DNA of 64,000 nucleotides from Gerris lacustris (GCA_951217055.1 OX578283.1:28705427-28769426); one strand, 5' to 3'; counted from the first letter of the stretch, positions 10,526-23,557 are shown. Numbers and translations are program-made. Notes: generated from the letters alone by a model not told the origin.

Positions 10526-12560
10526 GAATATAATATCTATTTTATTTTAATTTATTTTTGCCGTCCATGTTATGTCACAATTGATGATAAATAAATTTAA
10601 ACGTATTTCATGATTATAGTATAAACGGAAATTGATTAGTATAATATAGAGTGTTTACTTTGCTACTCTAATTTACATTCATTTTATTAATAGTATTCGT
10701 TCAACATTATATTTTTATTTTATCTAGTTTTCTACGCATAGATAAGCATTATTTTTCTTTGTAAGTAAACAGCTATCTACCCAGAATTAAAATGATAAAC
10801 ATAACTATCTCTTATTGCTATGTTGACCTCGCTTCCAGGGTCCTCATTGATATGCTAAACTTGTTATCCCGTACTTCTATTTTAACATGGTTTCATCTCT
10901 ACCAACTCTAATGTTTAATAATCCCTCTATAGTACTCCACGAACAGACCTTCACCGTAGATTATATCATAAACAATTTTGTGTATTTTTTATAGTAAATA
11001 CTTATCCTGTATTAAAATAATTATTTTAGATGTATTCGGTTCTAATTCACAGATATTTACAATTACTCCAATAATCTAAAATAATAAAAGTAAATATACA
11101 CGTTTATAGATAAAATTTTACTCATTTCTAAATATTATAATTTCAGTCCTTTTTATTTACCAGTTCAATTAATTGTAATATTTTTTTGCGGTTTAATTGG
11201 TTCTGTCCTTTTCTGCTTATTTACTCTACCACAAACGATTTTTTTTTTTTTGTAAGTACAACAAATTAAAGGCATTTTCTTTTGCCTAAAAGCAATTTTG
11301 ATAAATTGACCTCTCTTTTTTTTAATATGTTAAAATCGACAGATCTTTTATGTTTAATGCTTTATACTCCTATAATAATTTTAATAAACTTAACGGAGTA
11401 ATTAATTTCTAATTCTTCTTTTTACTCTGACAAGCTCGTAGTAATAATTCAAAACTACACAATAAATTAAAGAAAGTAATTTAACATTTTTTTTTTTTTT
11501 TTTTTTTTTTTAAGAAAAAAGAAATAAAGCACAATGTATTTACGAATATTAAGAAAAATTTATGGTAAGCTTAGCTCATAAAGCAAACACATTCTAAGGG
11601 CTAAGAGTTTAGAAAACAAAAAAAAGCATGAATACTTAAAAAATGTTTTTTTTTTAACGTAATAAATTATTTTAAATTTCTAGCGTTGTTTAGAAGTACT
11701 ATTTTTAGACTTTATTAAAATAATAAAATACTTAAAATATTTAAGAACATTTCTCATTGGTAAATATAGCACCATTAACTATATTAAAAGAGAATTGTTC
11801 TGAGCTCTTTCTCCTAAACTACCATTTATTTTTGTTCTATCCCCTTTATCCTTGTATATTATTGTTTGTTTTTATTTCCTTCTTTTATTTAAACATGTTA
11901 AATTTATATTCTACATGTAAAGAAGTCTATTAGTAGAAGTGTTAAATTTATTTAAATTAAATGTTGTTCTTTTTAGAAAATTAAATTATCATTACATAAA
12001 ATACTACAGTAATACATTTAGTAATAAACCATACTTATATTTGAAGTAAATATGTAATAATAATCTAAATATCTGAAGATAAAGTTTTGTCTGTACCCAT
12101 AATAGCTTTTTTTTATTTATTTTTTTTTTTTTTCATCACATAATCCAAAAACGGCCTTAACCTTTTTCATGTCTGTCTATATGATGCAAAACTAGCTGAA
12201 GAAATCCAATAATTTTTGCCAAATTCCAATGCGCCGAGTTTTTTATTCTTAAAATGGAACCACTGAGGGATAATATTGTCCTGATTCTTCTTTCATTAAT
12301 TGCTTTGCCTACATGATAATAGGAAACCGCCTCTGATACCCAGCAGGAGCCCAGCGCGGAGCGCAGGGTGAAGGCTATTTAGACATAAAATTGCTGCCTT
12401 AAATATTAATTGGTACTCTTTAATGAGATTTTGTGGTATCCCTTGATAATTATGACTATAGATGTTAATAAAATAGGTAACAGAAAAATATCGTCACCAC
12501 AATGGTACATTAAAATAACAAAAATAAATTCCTACTGTAGTGATTTTACTACATTAATTA
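10526..12560. other. A+T-rich stretch, no recognised gene
   Basis: It contains homopolymer T runs (about 11487-11510) and a small G+C-richer spot near 12325-12372. No coding signal was seen. Confidence 0.45.
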
Positions 12561-12564
12561 TTGG

Positions 12565-12696
<132 letters not shown>

Positions 12697-13843
12697 GTCG
12701 ATGCTTTAGTTCACAGATGTGTTAAAAGATAATATTCTGATTTCTAAAGAAAACATTTGAATATTCAATTCAGTGCTATTAAGACCTTCAGAGAAACGAC
12801 TGTATTTACTTCATTTGTAAACCTGGTCATCTCTCTTCATTCACCAGTAAACCACGTCATTCGTAAATCTTCTTAAACCACCTACAGAGCAATACTGAAT
12901 TTATTATATCTGCGTATTTAAGAAATAATAATTCAGATTATTAGTTAATAATCATATCTCAAAAAATGTCCCTTACAGCATTTGTGTACTATGGTATCGT
13001 GCAAGTCTAGTATTTTTAAATTAACGTTAAAATAAGTTATTTTTAAAGAAATGTTTTACTGTTTTGTTTTTGTTCTTAATAGAATATAACAAAATAACAA
13101 GAACCCCAAATAATTCCAATATAACATGAAAGTTTGACGGTTATTTCTATAAAAGAAACAATTTGGGAATAGCAAAATTCGTTGCGTTATTTTTGTCACG
13201 TTGAATATTAGATTTTGCCTAGCTATATTTTATTGAATTTTTGTAACTCTTTCTAGATAGAGATTGAATTTGGCTCTAGTTTCAGAGGATTTAGTGGATT
13301 AGAATCAATTTGGAGGATTCGAATTTCGGAAGTTGGAAAAATATTGAAGTTGACTTTCTTATTGGTTATAGCTCTCAATATATAGATATAGGTATATGTA
13401 TTTATATTAAGCCAGAGAGAGGAAACATCTTTTAATAAAAATTAAGCTTTAGTTTACTTTATAAGTTTTATTTAAAGAAAGCTCTGATATAACTTTGCTC
13501 CAGTAATTCTCGTTCATTTAACTTTCTATTATAAAAAAAACTCAAACAGCATAAATTTGATTAAATTATTTAAACTCAATTAAAATTTGGTAAGAAAAAT
13601 CTTGTTTCTAACTAAGGGCTTGTTGATTGCTTTTGTATTTTCCTCTTATAGAAACTCCTTTAATTTTAGTCCTTATTTATCAAACCGTCACTATATATTT
13701 GTGAAGCTAGTGGGAAAATAGGAAGAAGAATGTTTGTCTGGTGAAATGGGAGGATATTTCCCCTAGTTTATAATTATTTTATATTCTGATAATTTGTTTA
13801 CCTGTTCTTTTAAGACGATTGACATTAATACAGAACTGGTATC
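12697..13843. other. No recognised feature
   Basis: A+T-rich sequence without a gene or repeat member that I can identify. Confidence 0.4.
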
Positions 13844-13961
13844 GGCCCATTTACACATCGAAATTCCCTATACATGATTTTACGTCCTGTTCATACAATA
13901 TAGGCCCATTTACACATCGCAATTCCCTATACATGATTTTACGTCCTGTTCATACAATATA
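13844..13961 (+). repeat. 59-bp tandem duplication
   Basis: Two nearly identical copies begin at 13844 and 13903 with GGCCCATTTACACATCG, differing at one position (GAAATT versus GCAATT). This is a recent local duplication. Confidence 0.9.
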
Positions 13962-15225
13962 GGATGCCTATTAATTACTTTTCTCTTATGTTCTGACCCA
14001 ATCATTAGATCGCCACAAATATTTGGCACTCAAGCCTTGATAATTGTTATAGGTATATAAACTTAACTCCCCCTCAAAGTAAATTCTAATCTGAAAGCTG
14101 GCTTTTGGCATCTAGGCCGTCATCAGTGTCTACATCGAATAACTACATCAGTCTTATAAGTTATTATAATGCAAATCTTAATAGAAGTATCTTAATTGAA
14201 ATACTTATACTTAAGGCCGCATTACACGTCCGTGTTGTGGGCCGAGACAGTGGAGAGAACTACTATTTTCTTGGTCATGTACTTAGACTACTGTCTTGAC
14301 CCAGTACTTGGCAGGTGTCATGAGACCTTTATAGATAAGTTAGAACATGAATCGTTGGTGGAGATCATCATTATATGGTTCAAAGAATCTCTACGTTTTA
14401 CCTAAAGACTATTCTCGCAACCGTCGTCTTTGAATATAATTCATAATGAGGCGTTCTTTTTTATCTTTCTATTAATATTAAGTGCACTTGCTCACCATTT
14501 CCACTTAACAAAACGTATTTAGATGAGAATGCAATAAGGGATTAGAAACTTACGTTTCTACTTATCACTTACGTTTATAGATAGCTTTCTCCCAAACTAC
14601 CCTCGAAAATTCTCTAGATTTTTTTTTTTAAATTGCTTTCTTGGTTACTATAAAATTAATTATAGCTTCCTTAATTAACGTTTGTAAACTTGCATTAAAA
14701 CTCGCTTAAATTATGTTCTTAGATAAAATGTTGTGTAAAAGATCGAGAAGTGCTCAAAAATCGTCTGAAGTAGAACCTTACTTAATCCAAACTTCGAAAC
14801 ATAGATTCGGGTTCCTTTGCCGCAGTGGTAGACATTTTCCACACTATTGAGATGTGCAAAAGACTATAAGAATTTAAATAAAAGTGACATGAAATATAAA
14901 ACTTATAAATTACGAAATATTAACAATCAAAACATGTAACTACTCTTTCTAGACTATTTCAAGTCCTGCTACGACTTAACCCGTCAACAAAGTGATCTCC
15001 CGGATTGTCAAGCACACGGTTAGGTGGTATAAAAAAGTCTGTATTAGTAATAGTTTTTAATCAAATTTAAATTTTATTTAATAAAATAAAATAATACCCA
15101 TTACATGAACATTTTTCATAAGCCATTGACAGCCCTTATCTGATCTGGAAGATGTAAAAATATGGTTTTAGCCGGTGTTCTAAAATATAAAATAAATTCT
15201 ACTCAATCTCTTATATTATCTCATT
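13962..15225. other. No recognised gene
   Basis: Two overlapping short reading frames near 14105-14405 have no recognisable content. No repeat family member was seen. Confidence 0.4.
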
Positions 15226-15325
15226 CTGTTCTTCCTCTTTTACGAATCGATCAAGACCTCATTAGGTTATTACAGGATGAGGGATCTAGTCATTTTAATC
15301 ATCTACTCAATGTGATCATCGCTTT
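15226..15325 (-). repeat. Decayed fragment of the tRNA-Ser-like SINE body
   Basis: 'CTCATTAGGTTATTACAGGA' and 'TCATCTACTCAATGTGATCA' parallel the body of the SINE at 47226-47450. The tRNA head is not preserved. Confidence 0.55.
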
Positions 15326-16918
15326 TCTTCGCTAATTTTAAATGCATTAATAAGATTAATGTCAATTAAATTAATAACTTTATTATAACTCATATACTAA
15401 GGTTAAGTGAGAATCCACTCAATCCAGGGAGTAAAAGACCTCAAGAAACTACAAATTGTAATACATCTCTCTTTCTCTGGACATTATAAAGTCACAAATC
15501 ATATCAAAAGAGTCCCTTGTCATGGTCACTCGGGTGGTTTCCACCGGTTCGTAAACGGATTAATATAAAGGGCAATTAATTAGGCACCACACACTTAATT
15601 ACTTTTTACTGCTATTGATGCAGACATATTTAAAAAATAAATTATGTAACACAATTATTTTATCGATATAATTATCATGCATAGAGATTTATATTTTCTC
15701 ATTTTTTTTGTAATATTACTTTAAATCAAAATGATATATTTGAACGAGGCTTAGTCCTTGTAGAGAAGTGTGATCGTGACAACAGCAAAGTTAAAATAGT
15801 TTTTTTTTCCTCCAAAATTCTTTCTGGGAATAGAGATATTTTACCCAGGGGACAATAATGTTAAAAATATCTTGTGGGGGCCGAGTTCTGGGCCGGCGAA
15901 CGTTCTGGTCTAGATAATATTGTGGAGAAACACCCGACCAACACACATAAAACTACTCAGAACTTCTAATATGTTCTACAATGTAATCTTTGAACCTTAT
16001 CTACTTCTCTATATCGCAGTTATGAACAAATATAGAAAAAAACACATTAATGTTTTGTTCTATTATTGTTCTTATAATGTTCATTTTATCTTTATTTTTC
16101 TTTATTAGCTCGACATTAAGGGCATTTAAATAACAACATCAAAAGGGTCCATCTTTTTATTACTTAAAAATAAAAAAATAATGTAATAATACTGAACATC
16201 CTTAACAAAAAATATCACTCCTTTAATTTAACATAAATATAAACAGGTTTTTAGTAAGATAAAAATGAAGTACTTTTGACTAATAAAACAATAGATTTAA
16301 AGTTTTAGCCCTTAGTCTAATTGCTAATAAAAAGATTAAAAAATAGTGCTTGCAATATGAGCTACACGAGAGAAAAACCAGAGATAGACAAATAGTATAA
16401 TTTTTATTTTATACGTAGAACAATCTTAATGATAATTACCTTTATCATCCAAAGAAATTGTCGTTTAACGTTTTTTGCTAATGCTGCCGGTTCTAGTTTA
16501 ACCGTGAGAAATGTTTCCTTTAATAATAATCAAACTTTGAATTTTCATGTAGTGCATAATATCCATAGATCAAACTTTTGTTTTGAGTGTATGTTCACGC
16601 TAATGTTGACTTAATGTTCGCTCGATATTTAGTTTATACTGTCAACGTTTGTGATATAAATTACGGTCGCTATCTCTTAGAAAACCAGTGCTTATATCAT
16701 ATACATAGTAGTACTGCATTTAAATCCAATAAAATCTAATTTAATCTCATATTAAATTATATTATCTCAAATTAATTATCATTTTACATATTATTATAAA
16801 TTCTCCTATATCAAATATATATAGAAGTATTTAACAAGTGGTTATTTATATGTACTCTATTTCATTTTCGGATTTAAGTTAAATTAATTTTTTTTAATAT
16901 CCCGATGTTTTTTTTTTT
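15326..16918. other. No recognised gene
   Basis: A+T-rich. Short frames at 15920-16108 and 16429-16614 show no recognisable domain. Confidence 0.4.
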
Positions 16919-16920
16919 TT

Positions 16921-17447
16921 TTGCTTCCAAGCTTACCGAAGGTAACGGAAGCTATGTGCCCGTCCTGAAAAACGAAACATTATTAGGTCTTCAAAAATTC
17001 CAATACAAAAATGCGTTTCAGACATCAGGGAAAATTTTGGTTCCGTGTTTGTCTGTCGGTCTGTAGCTCAACTTATGCAAACCAACATATCTTAAAGACT
17101 ACTTGTTTAATTTTACTTAAATTTGGATGGTAGGTCATAATTAGCCCATTGTTGGTCCCATATAAGTGTCAACCTTATGCGCCCATTTGTTTCTCTTCTA
17201 ACCGTTTGTTTTCGCACAAACATACATTTATTTACACCTGTATCTTCAAATGCACTTATGTGATATTTATCAAATTTTGAAGGCTCGTCGAAAGTAGTCC
17301 GCAGGTAGCCCCAGATTAATTTCAACTGTTTAAAGTTTGCTAAATTGATACTTTATTTCATGTAAAAAATCAAAACAGTTTTAAAAAACGGGGTATACGA
17401 AATTGGATGCATGGAAGCTATGTGCCACACTAATGGCAGAGTATTTA
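16921..17447 (+). repeat. Family K repeat, subfamily B, near full length
   Basis: Head hairpin 'GCTTCCAAGCTTACCGAAGG', internal TTGTTGGTCCCATATAAG and ACATACATTTATTTACACC, terminus 'CTATGTGCCACACTAATGGC'. It is about 527 bp, with a small internal deletion relative to 5632-6216. Confidence 0.75.
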
Positions 17448-18330
17448 AATAAATAAATAAAACAATACTTTTTAGACTCATGGGACCTTAAAACGTGTAA
17501 ATCCATCAACATCTTATATCGATTTTTTTTGACGTCACAAAGTACTTTCTCTCTTTCATATATAAATTATATACTATGTACATAAGAAAGATAAAAGTAA
17601 ATTTGTTGTAATATATTATTTATTTCTGTTTCAGGTAAGCTGATTTTCCTGATTTGTGTTTAGATTTTAACTTTTGCAGTTTAAAACACATTACTGCTTT
17701 TGTATAGTGATCTAAGGTAATTGAAATTTATTAGATAATTTATATAATATTCGAAATTTGCAAAATTGAACAACTATATTATGTCTGCCAAATTGATAAA
17801 TATGCAAATTTAACCGTACTTTTTACTCCATTTATGTCCTAACTTTTATCTTGCTTTAACACTTGCTACTCTTATAATTTAAAAGAAAAAAATACCACAT
17901 TAGGTTTTGCTATTAAATTACTCATAAATTATGAAAATTTGCCCAATATACAACATTAAAAGCTGACAAACTACTTATCATTAAAATATGGGCAATGTTT
18001 GAACTTTAAATATGACTATAGTTAGTTTGTTTAAATCCCACCACCCATATTTCTCATTACTCGGATTTCCCACCCTTGAGCTTATTTTAAATTACCTTGC
18101 ATGTATTACATACATAATTGTCGAGTATAAATACACAAACTTTGATATATAGTTGTGACTATGTATATTGCACTACACAGATAACTTTTTAAATTACTTG
18201 AGCCTTTAAATCTTTACTTCTTATATGTGTCGTATGCACTAGTTACACTATATTATCTTATAATGTATGTTAGTAATAAATTAAACGGTTTTCCCCGACG
18301 TAAGTAAGAATATTCTTGCTAAGGTATTAA
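17448..18330. other. No recognised gene
   Basis: A+T-rich intergenic or intronic sequence. Confidence 0.4.
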
Positions 18331-18332
18331 AG

Positions 18333-18540
18333 TGTTGGAAAAGGTTTAAAAACAGTATAGTATAATAAAGAGCGGTAAAAGGTTAGTGTTTAGCGCTGTA
18401 GTATATAGGCTATAAAAGGGCGGCTGGACTCCAGCCAAGACCTATTACCGCTCGGAACGCTAAAGGCTGTATTACTCTCAATAAAGAGTCTATTGTGCCT
18501 TAGCCCATGCAATAAGGAAATGAAAAACTAGCCAGCACAC
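18333..18540 (+). promoter_or_regulatory. TATA-box region with poly(A) signal, possible solo LTR
   Basis: The stretch begins TGTTGGAAAAGG, a start typical of Copia-type LTRs. It has TATAAAAGG at 18411-18419 in a locally G+C-richer context and an AATAAA at about 18480-18485. This TGTTG...TATA...AATAAA order is what a short LTR looks like. I could not find a matching terminal CA with a target-site duplication, and no internal retroelement sequence flanks it. Confidence 0.3.
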
Positions 18541-19299
18541 TTGCCTTTAGAACCCATATTATCAATAGAAACAAAATCCTTCTTTTATCAGTATAACTAC
18601 TTATTCTTCGATCTACCAACTCTAATTATTTTTCAAATTTTTCATAATATATTATTTAAAGTATGTTCATAATTATTGTAAAGAAAATTCCAAGAGGAGT
18701 TTGATAGCTTAAAATATAGTGGTAACTACAAAGTTAGCTTACAGATAAATAATAAAGATTGTCATCATAGTTAACAAATATGTTTCAAAACAATATTTTA
18801 TTTCTAATGCTGCATCCGATCTAAAGATTGTAGAATATAAAGGGAACAAAAAAATATTATAAACATTTTTATATCTTACTCGGATTCCCTTGCTTCGCTA
18901 CGGAGCGTGTTATGGTTTATAAACTATCTTCGAGAAGCATTAAAATGATGTCACTACTCTTATTTCTATAAACCCCTCCTCCCTCCCCTGAAGTAATACT
19001 GTTTTATTCCGTTTTTAAATGTTAACTTTCCCGAAAAAGCAGAGGTTTTTTCCTTGTTATTTTTAATAAATATATGCTAACATCCAAAAGAGAAGCCTAT
19101 TCCTAATTATTGTTTCCCAAACTTCAGAAAGTTCGTCTGGGCTCAATTCCTCCAATTATTTAACTTTGTCTCTCATTCCCTCTTACCGATAACATTTTAG
19201 AAAATCCTATGTTGAAAAGGTCATGTAGTTCTAATTTTATTATAAGTTATTAGGACTTAAAACAATAGTGAGAAACCAAGTTTGAAGCTTTTAAAGACC
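18541..19299. other. No recognised gene
   Basis: A+T-rich sequence without recognised elements. Confidence 0.4.
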
Positions 19300-19490
19300 G
19301 GTGCGAGCTGCTAAGTGCGAGATTAAGTTCGTTGGATAGTCGTTGGATGATTATCCGTCACCGCATTCACGCGTGCAAACGTGAGCTTAAAATTCAAAAA
19401 AGGAATTTTAGGATTCTTCTATTCTTTGAGACAAACATTTTTTTTTTTTAGTAAAACCAACAGCAACATTGTCATTAAGTCTTATAGAAG
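19300..19490 (+). repeat. Family K, subfamily A fragment
   Basis: Matches the interior of the 1882-2468 copy: TTCGTTGGATAGTCG, the CATTCACGCGTGCAAACGTG inverted-repeat block, then TTCTTTGAGACAAACATTTT. Both termini are missing. Confidence 0.55.
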
Positions 19491-20481
19491 GCCAAATCTT
19501 TAATCGTACCACAACCTTTTAAAAAGAGAAAAAAACGTGAAAAAAACATTATAATAAAAAAAATAAAATAGTGGATAAGTCCTCTACAATATTAAAATAA
19601 ACTACTTTTACTCTCCAATGCATAGAAAAAGAGATATAAAACAAAAAGTGAAAAATTTAGAAAATTTGCCGTTTTTGGGGTATGATGCAGTTCGCAGAGA
19701 TCCTTAAAAGCAGCAAACTTGCAAGATCTCTTCTCTTCTATTATTACCTTATTATTTGGCAAGATCAAGCCCTTTTTTGTTTCTAATTTGATTGGACTAC
19801 TTTGGCAGACATTCATTTTGAAGTTGTGATAATTATGTTAGTGAAGGGACAGGGACAGTTTAAATAAGTATATGACTGCAATCTTTAAACTAAATTGCTG
19901 TATGCTTTAGTAAAGTTGTACTAAACTTTGTGTTTTACTAAACTGTTATATTTATACATAAAATTGTGACAATTATTACTCTATATTAAGAATATTAATT
20001 ATAAATTATGTGAATCACAATAATAGATATAAATGTTCTATATACATACTATGATATTAATTATTATATTGATCATATTCTCCGGAATTATTATTATGGT
20101 TTTTACACGTCCAGCTCTATTGCTAGATCATCTGATTAGGCCAGCAGTTTAGATACGATTAGCAAAATTAGCTACAGTTAATTAATTAAATGTGGTTAAT
20201 AGTTTTTTAGTCTTATACAATCATAGTTACAAAATAAAATGCATCGTGTTTACATATTTCACTTTTACAAATTTCCATGTTGACTGAACTTATGTTTTAA
20301 TGAATTTAACGGCGGGGGAACCTATATTACATCATCACACTTATATTTGGTGGAGTATCAACTGAAAAAAAGTTGGCAAGTATAGGTCGTTGTTATCCGG
20401 TGCAAAATATAATATTTACACACACAGACAGAAATCTTTTCAAGCTGTCTCAGAGTTACTTTTCAGATCGTGAGGCTAATA
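19491..20481. other. No recognised gene
   Basis: A frame at 19592-19816 (minus) shows no recognisable domain. The rest is A+T-rich. Confidence 0.4.
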
Positions 20482-21545
20482 TTATTCAATAGCAATGTGT
20501 TGCAGAGACAAACGATGTTTTACTGTTGGAAAATATCGTGTTAGTAAACCTGATGGTGAGGTACTCCAAGCAGCTTCCCACTTCTCTCTGCTTTTAGACC
20601 TAGCACATTGCTTTAATTTAGTGTAGGAAAATCTCTCATACGATAACTGCGAAACTTTAAAACGTGATGCCTCTTTTGTCAGTTGCTCTGCACGTTTGTT
20701 GCCCTCTAAAGCGTCGCGATGTGTGCCTTGACCCAATTAAATAGTATATTATGTTACAAGGCTGAGAAGTGAGTTTTTTCTTTACCGCGGCAATTACATT
20801 TACTGTCGAGCGAAGCGAGACAGTAAATATTGCCAAGGTAAAGAAAAAACACTTCAAAGTCGCGTAGCATATGCTATTTTTTCCGAGGTAGCAGACAATG
20901 AAAAAACATTAAATATTAATCACTAATCAATATATAATAATAACAAATATTAGTACATACTTAAGACTTAAAAAAAGAAACCTTAAAATGAGGTTACACT
21001 ATAAGAAAAGATAAATAAAACGCATTGACATCTAGCGGATTTTTATCGTACTAGAAGCATTTCTACAAAGACTGCAGCACTACTAACGGAAGTTTTGACA
21101 ACTACCCGCCGTAAAGAAAAAATCTTTTAGTGCCTAGGACGTAAAAGATTTTTTCTTGACAGCTAGGAGTAATGAAAAGATTTTTTAAGTCCACGTAATG
21201 AAAAAATGGATTTTAGGTATGTTTTTTAGGCTCTAAAGTTACTATTTCACAGCCTACCACGGAAAAAAAATATTTCTCCTGAGTCTCTCAGTAAGCAGAG
21301 GTTCTTACGTATATTCTCAATGATAGGTTGAGGGTTGTGTGGGGTTTGAAGAATGTCCAGGCTTATTTTGTTGATCCTTACTTTGCTAGGCCTTCGTGAT
21401 TGAGCCAACCATTCAAGAACCTTCAATATTGCAAGTTGTTCTGCTTGGTCTCAGAGTTTGTCTTGGCCTCATTGGATATCCTACTTCAAAAGGATAACTT
21501 TTGGCTCCACTATCAGTCTTTTATTTGCTCTTCTTTTAATAAATT
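20482..21545 (-). pseudogene. LINE RNase H domain split by an insertion
   Basis: Minus-strand remnant of a non-LTR retrotransposon. The first half (about 21545 down to 21285) encodes an RNase H core that reads DQAEQLAILKVLEWLAQSRR then KVRINKISLDILQ and PIIENIRKNLCLLRDSG. The second half (20740 down to 20482) resumes at WVKAHI and, after a one-base frame change, LEGNKRAEQLTKEA followed by REKWEAAWSTSPSGLLTRYF, the conserved region after RNase H. The two halves are continuous in the family, so the intervening 0.5 kb was inserted later. The catalytic tyrosine-Thr-Asp segment is mutated (INKISLD), and there are frame changes, so it is inactive. Confidence 0.75.
20741..21260. mobile_element. Insertion with nested inverted repeats
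   Basis: The sequence separating the two RNase H halves. It contains an imperfect hairpin with arms 20767-20807 and 20819-20854 around a GAGCGAAGCGA loop, and a perfect 16-bp hairpin with arms 21114-21129 and 21142-21157. Variants of GTAA(A/T)GAAAAA recur throughout. Both ends carry an AAATAGTA motif in inverted orientation (about 20739-20748 and 21239-21247), a possible terminal inverted repeat. There is no coding capacity, so it would be a non-autonomous element. The boundaries are inferred from the RNase H reading frame. Confidence 0.5.
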
Positions 21546-22549
21546 ATTTTCATAGTTTGTTCATGGTATTATTATATTTTATATATAGTAAAAATAAATA
21601 ATAATAATATTATATATATTTTGTAATAATAATAAAAATTACTGACACAATAACGTATTTTTTGTAGTCTAAAGTCTAGTCTTCTATTTTGCTGTGATTG
21701 TTCGTAATATCGTCTTAGTTACCAGTACATGATTGATTTGTTTTCACGTTAGGTATTTATAATGTTTTATTATGTTATATTGTTTACTTTGTTAAAAATA
21801 ATCATTTTTTAGACGAATTATTGTGTAGTAAATTTTTATTGTTAAAATTTTGTTTTAGAAATTTGGTCTAAGTTCAGTAGCTAAGTTATTATATTAACGT
21901 AACTGACTGTAGTCAGTTTTAGTTTATTTCTTTCTTTATCTTCTCGCCTATATAGAGCACAATATCTGTTACGCTTTTTTACATTTTGTTACTAATGTAT
22001 AACTTGCCGTTATTCACTGCATGTAATACTACTCGTATTAAAGTGAAGCATGCTGAATATTAAGTAAACACACACACATACCAACAGAAACAAACAACTC
22101 CCCTCTTATATATATACAACTTTGTTATGCTTATAAAGAAAATTAATTTGTCAAAAATGTTCTAAAGGAACGTAGTTGTGATTAACAAAACTTATTGATT
22201 GATAAGCTTTATTTTAACTTTATTAATTTAATCTTTGTTATTAATTTTCTGAGATGTACAGCTTTTAAAAGTTTAGCTTGTAATATTTCTGTAAGAATAA
22301 GGAAAATAGGAGAAAGTTTTTAAAAATTATAAAGTTTTTAAGAGTTAATTAATTTTGATGTTGTTTAAGCCTTGGCTAATTGGACGGAATTTCTTTTGTC
22401 TGTAGTTCTTATAAAAGTATTAGTACAGATAATATTTCAGTTAAAGGATGAAAATTTAGATTTAATTAAATAAATTATTTAATATTAAGATCTTGATGGA
22501 TTCCAAATTTTACTTTAATATTTAAGGGCTACGCTTAGCAGCTATTACC
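21546..22549. other. No recognised gene
   Basis: A+T-rich, including a run of ATA/AAT triplets near 21590-21640. Confidence 0.4.
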
Positions 22550-23450
22550 CTATTCCCATCCCCCTCTCCACACAATCTAGCAAGTCCTCATTCTGCAGGT
22601 TGCGGGCTCTCATAGCTCTGGCCATACCTCTTCTCCAGGTTGCCCTATGACGTCCTTGTTTACTTCAACCTAGTTGCGACAATTCAATATTGGATGAGGC
22701 CATCTTTCCTCTCCTATATCCTTCGTACGTGTACCACCTAAGAGAGCGCTCCACAATCTTTTCAATAACTGGTTGTTTAGCCTTCATCTGTTTCCTGATG
22801 CCCTCATTTTTTAGATGCTGGAACATCCACACTCTTAAATTCGTTCTTAATCCATCCATTTCAACAGCTCGCAATCTTCTTTTCTACTTTTCTATTAGTG
22901 TCCAGACCTTTATGTCAAAGGTAAGGATGCTTTCTACTAGGCTTGTGTGTGTAACTTTCTTCGTTTCTCTTCTAAAAGTTTTGAACCAAAATACTCTATT
23001 AAGCCTTCTTATTGCTTTCCTTGCTTGAATAAACTCTTAATGTCCGCTTTACAAGCTACTGACTGATAAATCAATGATCCTAAATATTTAAAACTTTCAA
23101 CCGCTGCTGTTGTTTAATAACTCCTTGGTCCAGTACAATATCCTTTCCCTTCCCTCCAACAACCAGATATTTAGTTTTCTATACTCGATCTGCGTATGAG
23201 TATAGAAAACTAAATATCTGGTTGTTGTTGTTCTTCTTCAAACACCGCAAATAAATTTCTAAGCATATACTCAATCTCTTCTCGATCCTAAGCAATTATG
23301 AGTGATCGTTGGTAAAAAGAAGATAATGTATTGGTTCACGTTCATTCATGACTCCAATTCCTTCGTAAAAACTATTTCATTTTCCCAGTACATCCTAGAT
23401 TTAGAGTTTAAAAAGTGTTGGTGACATCCTGCAGCCTTTTCTTAGACCTA
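22550..23450 (-). pseudogene. Endonuclease-RT retrotransposon, C-terminal RT region, decayed
   Basis: Reading the minus strand in changing frames gives the ordered blocks of the RT thumb and C-terminal tail. A KKRLQDVTNTF-like block corresponds to GLRQGCPLSPTLF. It is followed by a remnant of the catalytic ADD motif region (FTNDHS...DREEIEYMLRNLF), KTKYLVVGGKGKDI, TLLVESILTFDIKVWTLIEK-like sequence and RAVEMDGLRTNLRVWMFQHL. The last blocks are EGIRKQMKAK and the terminal QGRHRATWRRGMARAMRA. Stops and frameshifts are numerous. A 30-bp inverted duplication (23157-23227) interrupts the coding order. Its relatives are the RT families usually annotated as craniofacial-development-protein-2-like in insects. 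Confidence 0.7.
23157..23227. repeat. Perfect 30-bp inverted repeat, 11-bp spacer
   Basis: Arms 23157-23186 and 23198-23227 are exact reverse complements with spacer GATCTGCGTAT. It lies where the RT pseudogene should read KTKYLVVGG, so one arm duplicates coding sequence in reverse. Confidence 0.9.
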
Positions 23451-23482
23451 TAGAAGTGTGGGTAATGAATTTAAGCTCTAAA

Positions 23483-23557
23483 AGCTCTAAGGGCCCCCAT
23501 ACATGATCAAACATTTTGCGCAAAATTTTTTATTGTGTATGGGGGCCTTTAGAGCGC
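23483..23557. repeat. Near-perfect palindrome of about 75 bp
   Basis: Arms meet at TTTTGCGCAAAA (centre between 23520 and 23521). The outer parts AGCTCTAAGGGCCCCCATAC and GTATGGGGGCCTTTAGAGC are complementary, with a few mismatches inside. It resembles a small palindromic MITE or the ends of a deleted DNA transposon. Confidence 0.7.

Noticed and set aside
10126..10594. Two frames with repeated SRSYLGIYLC-like peptide
   Set aside because: Explained by the nucleotide tandem repeat at 10131-10491.
22690..23028. 112-codon plus-strand frame
   Set aside because: Antisense shadow of the minus-strand RT pseudogene.
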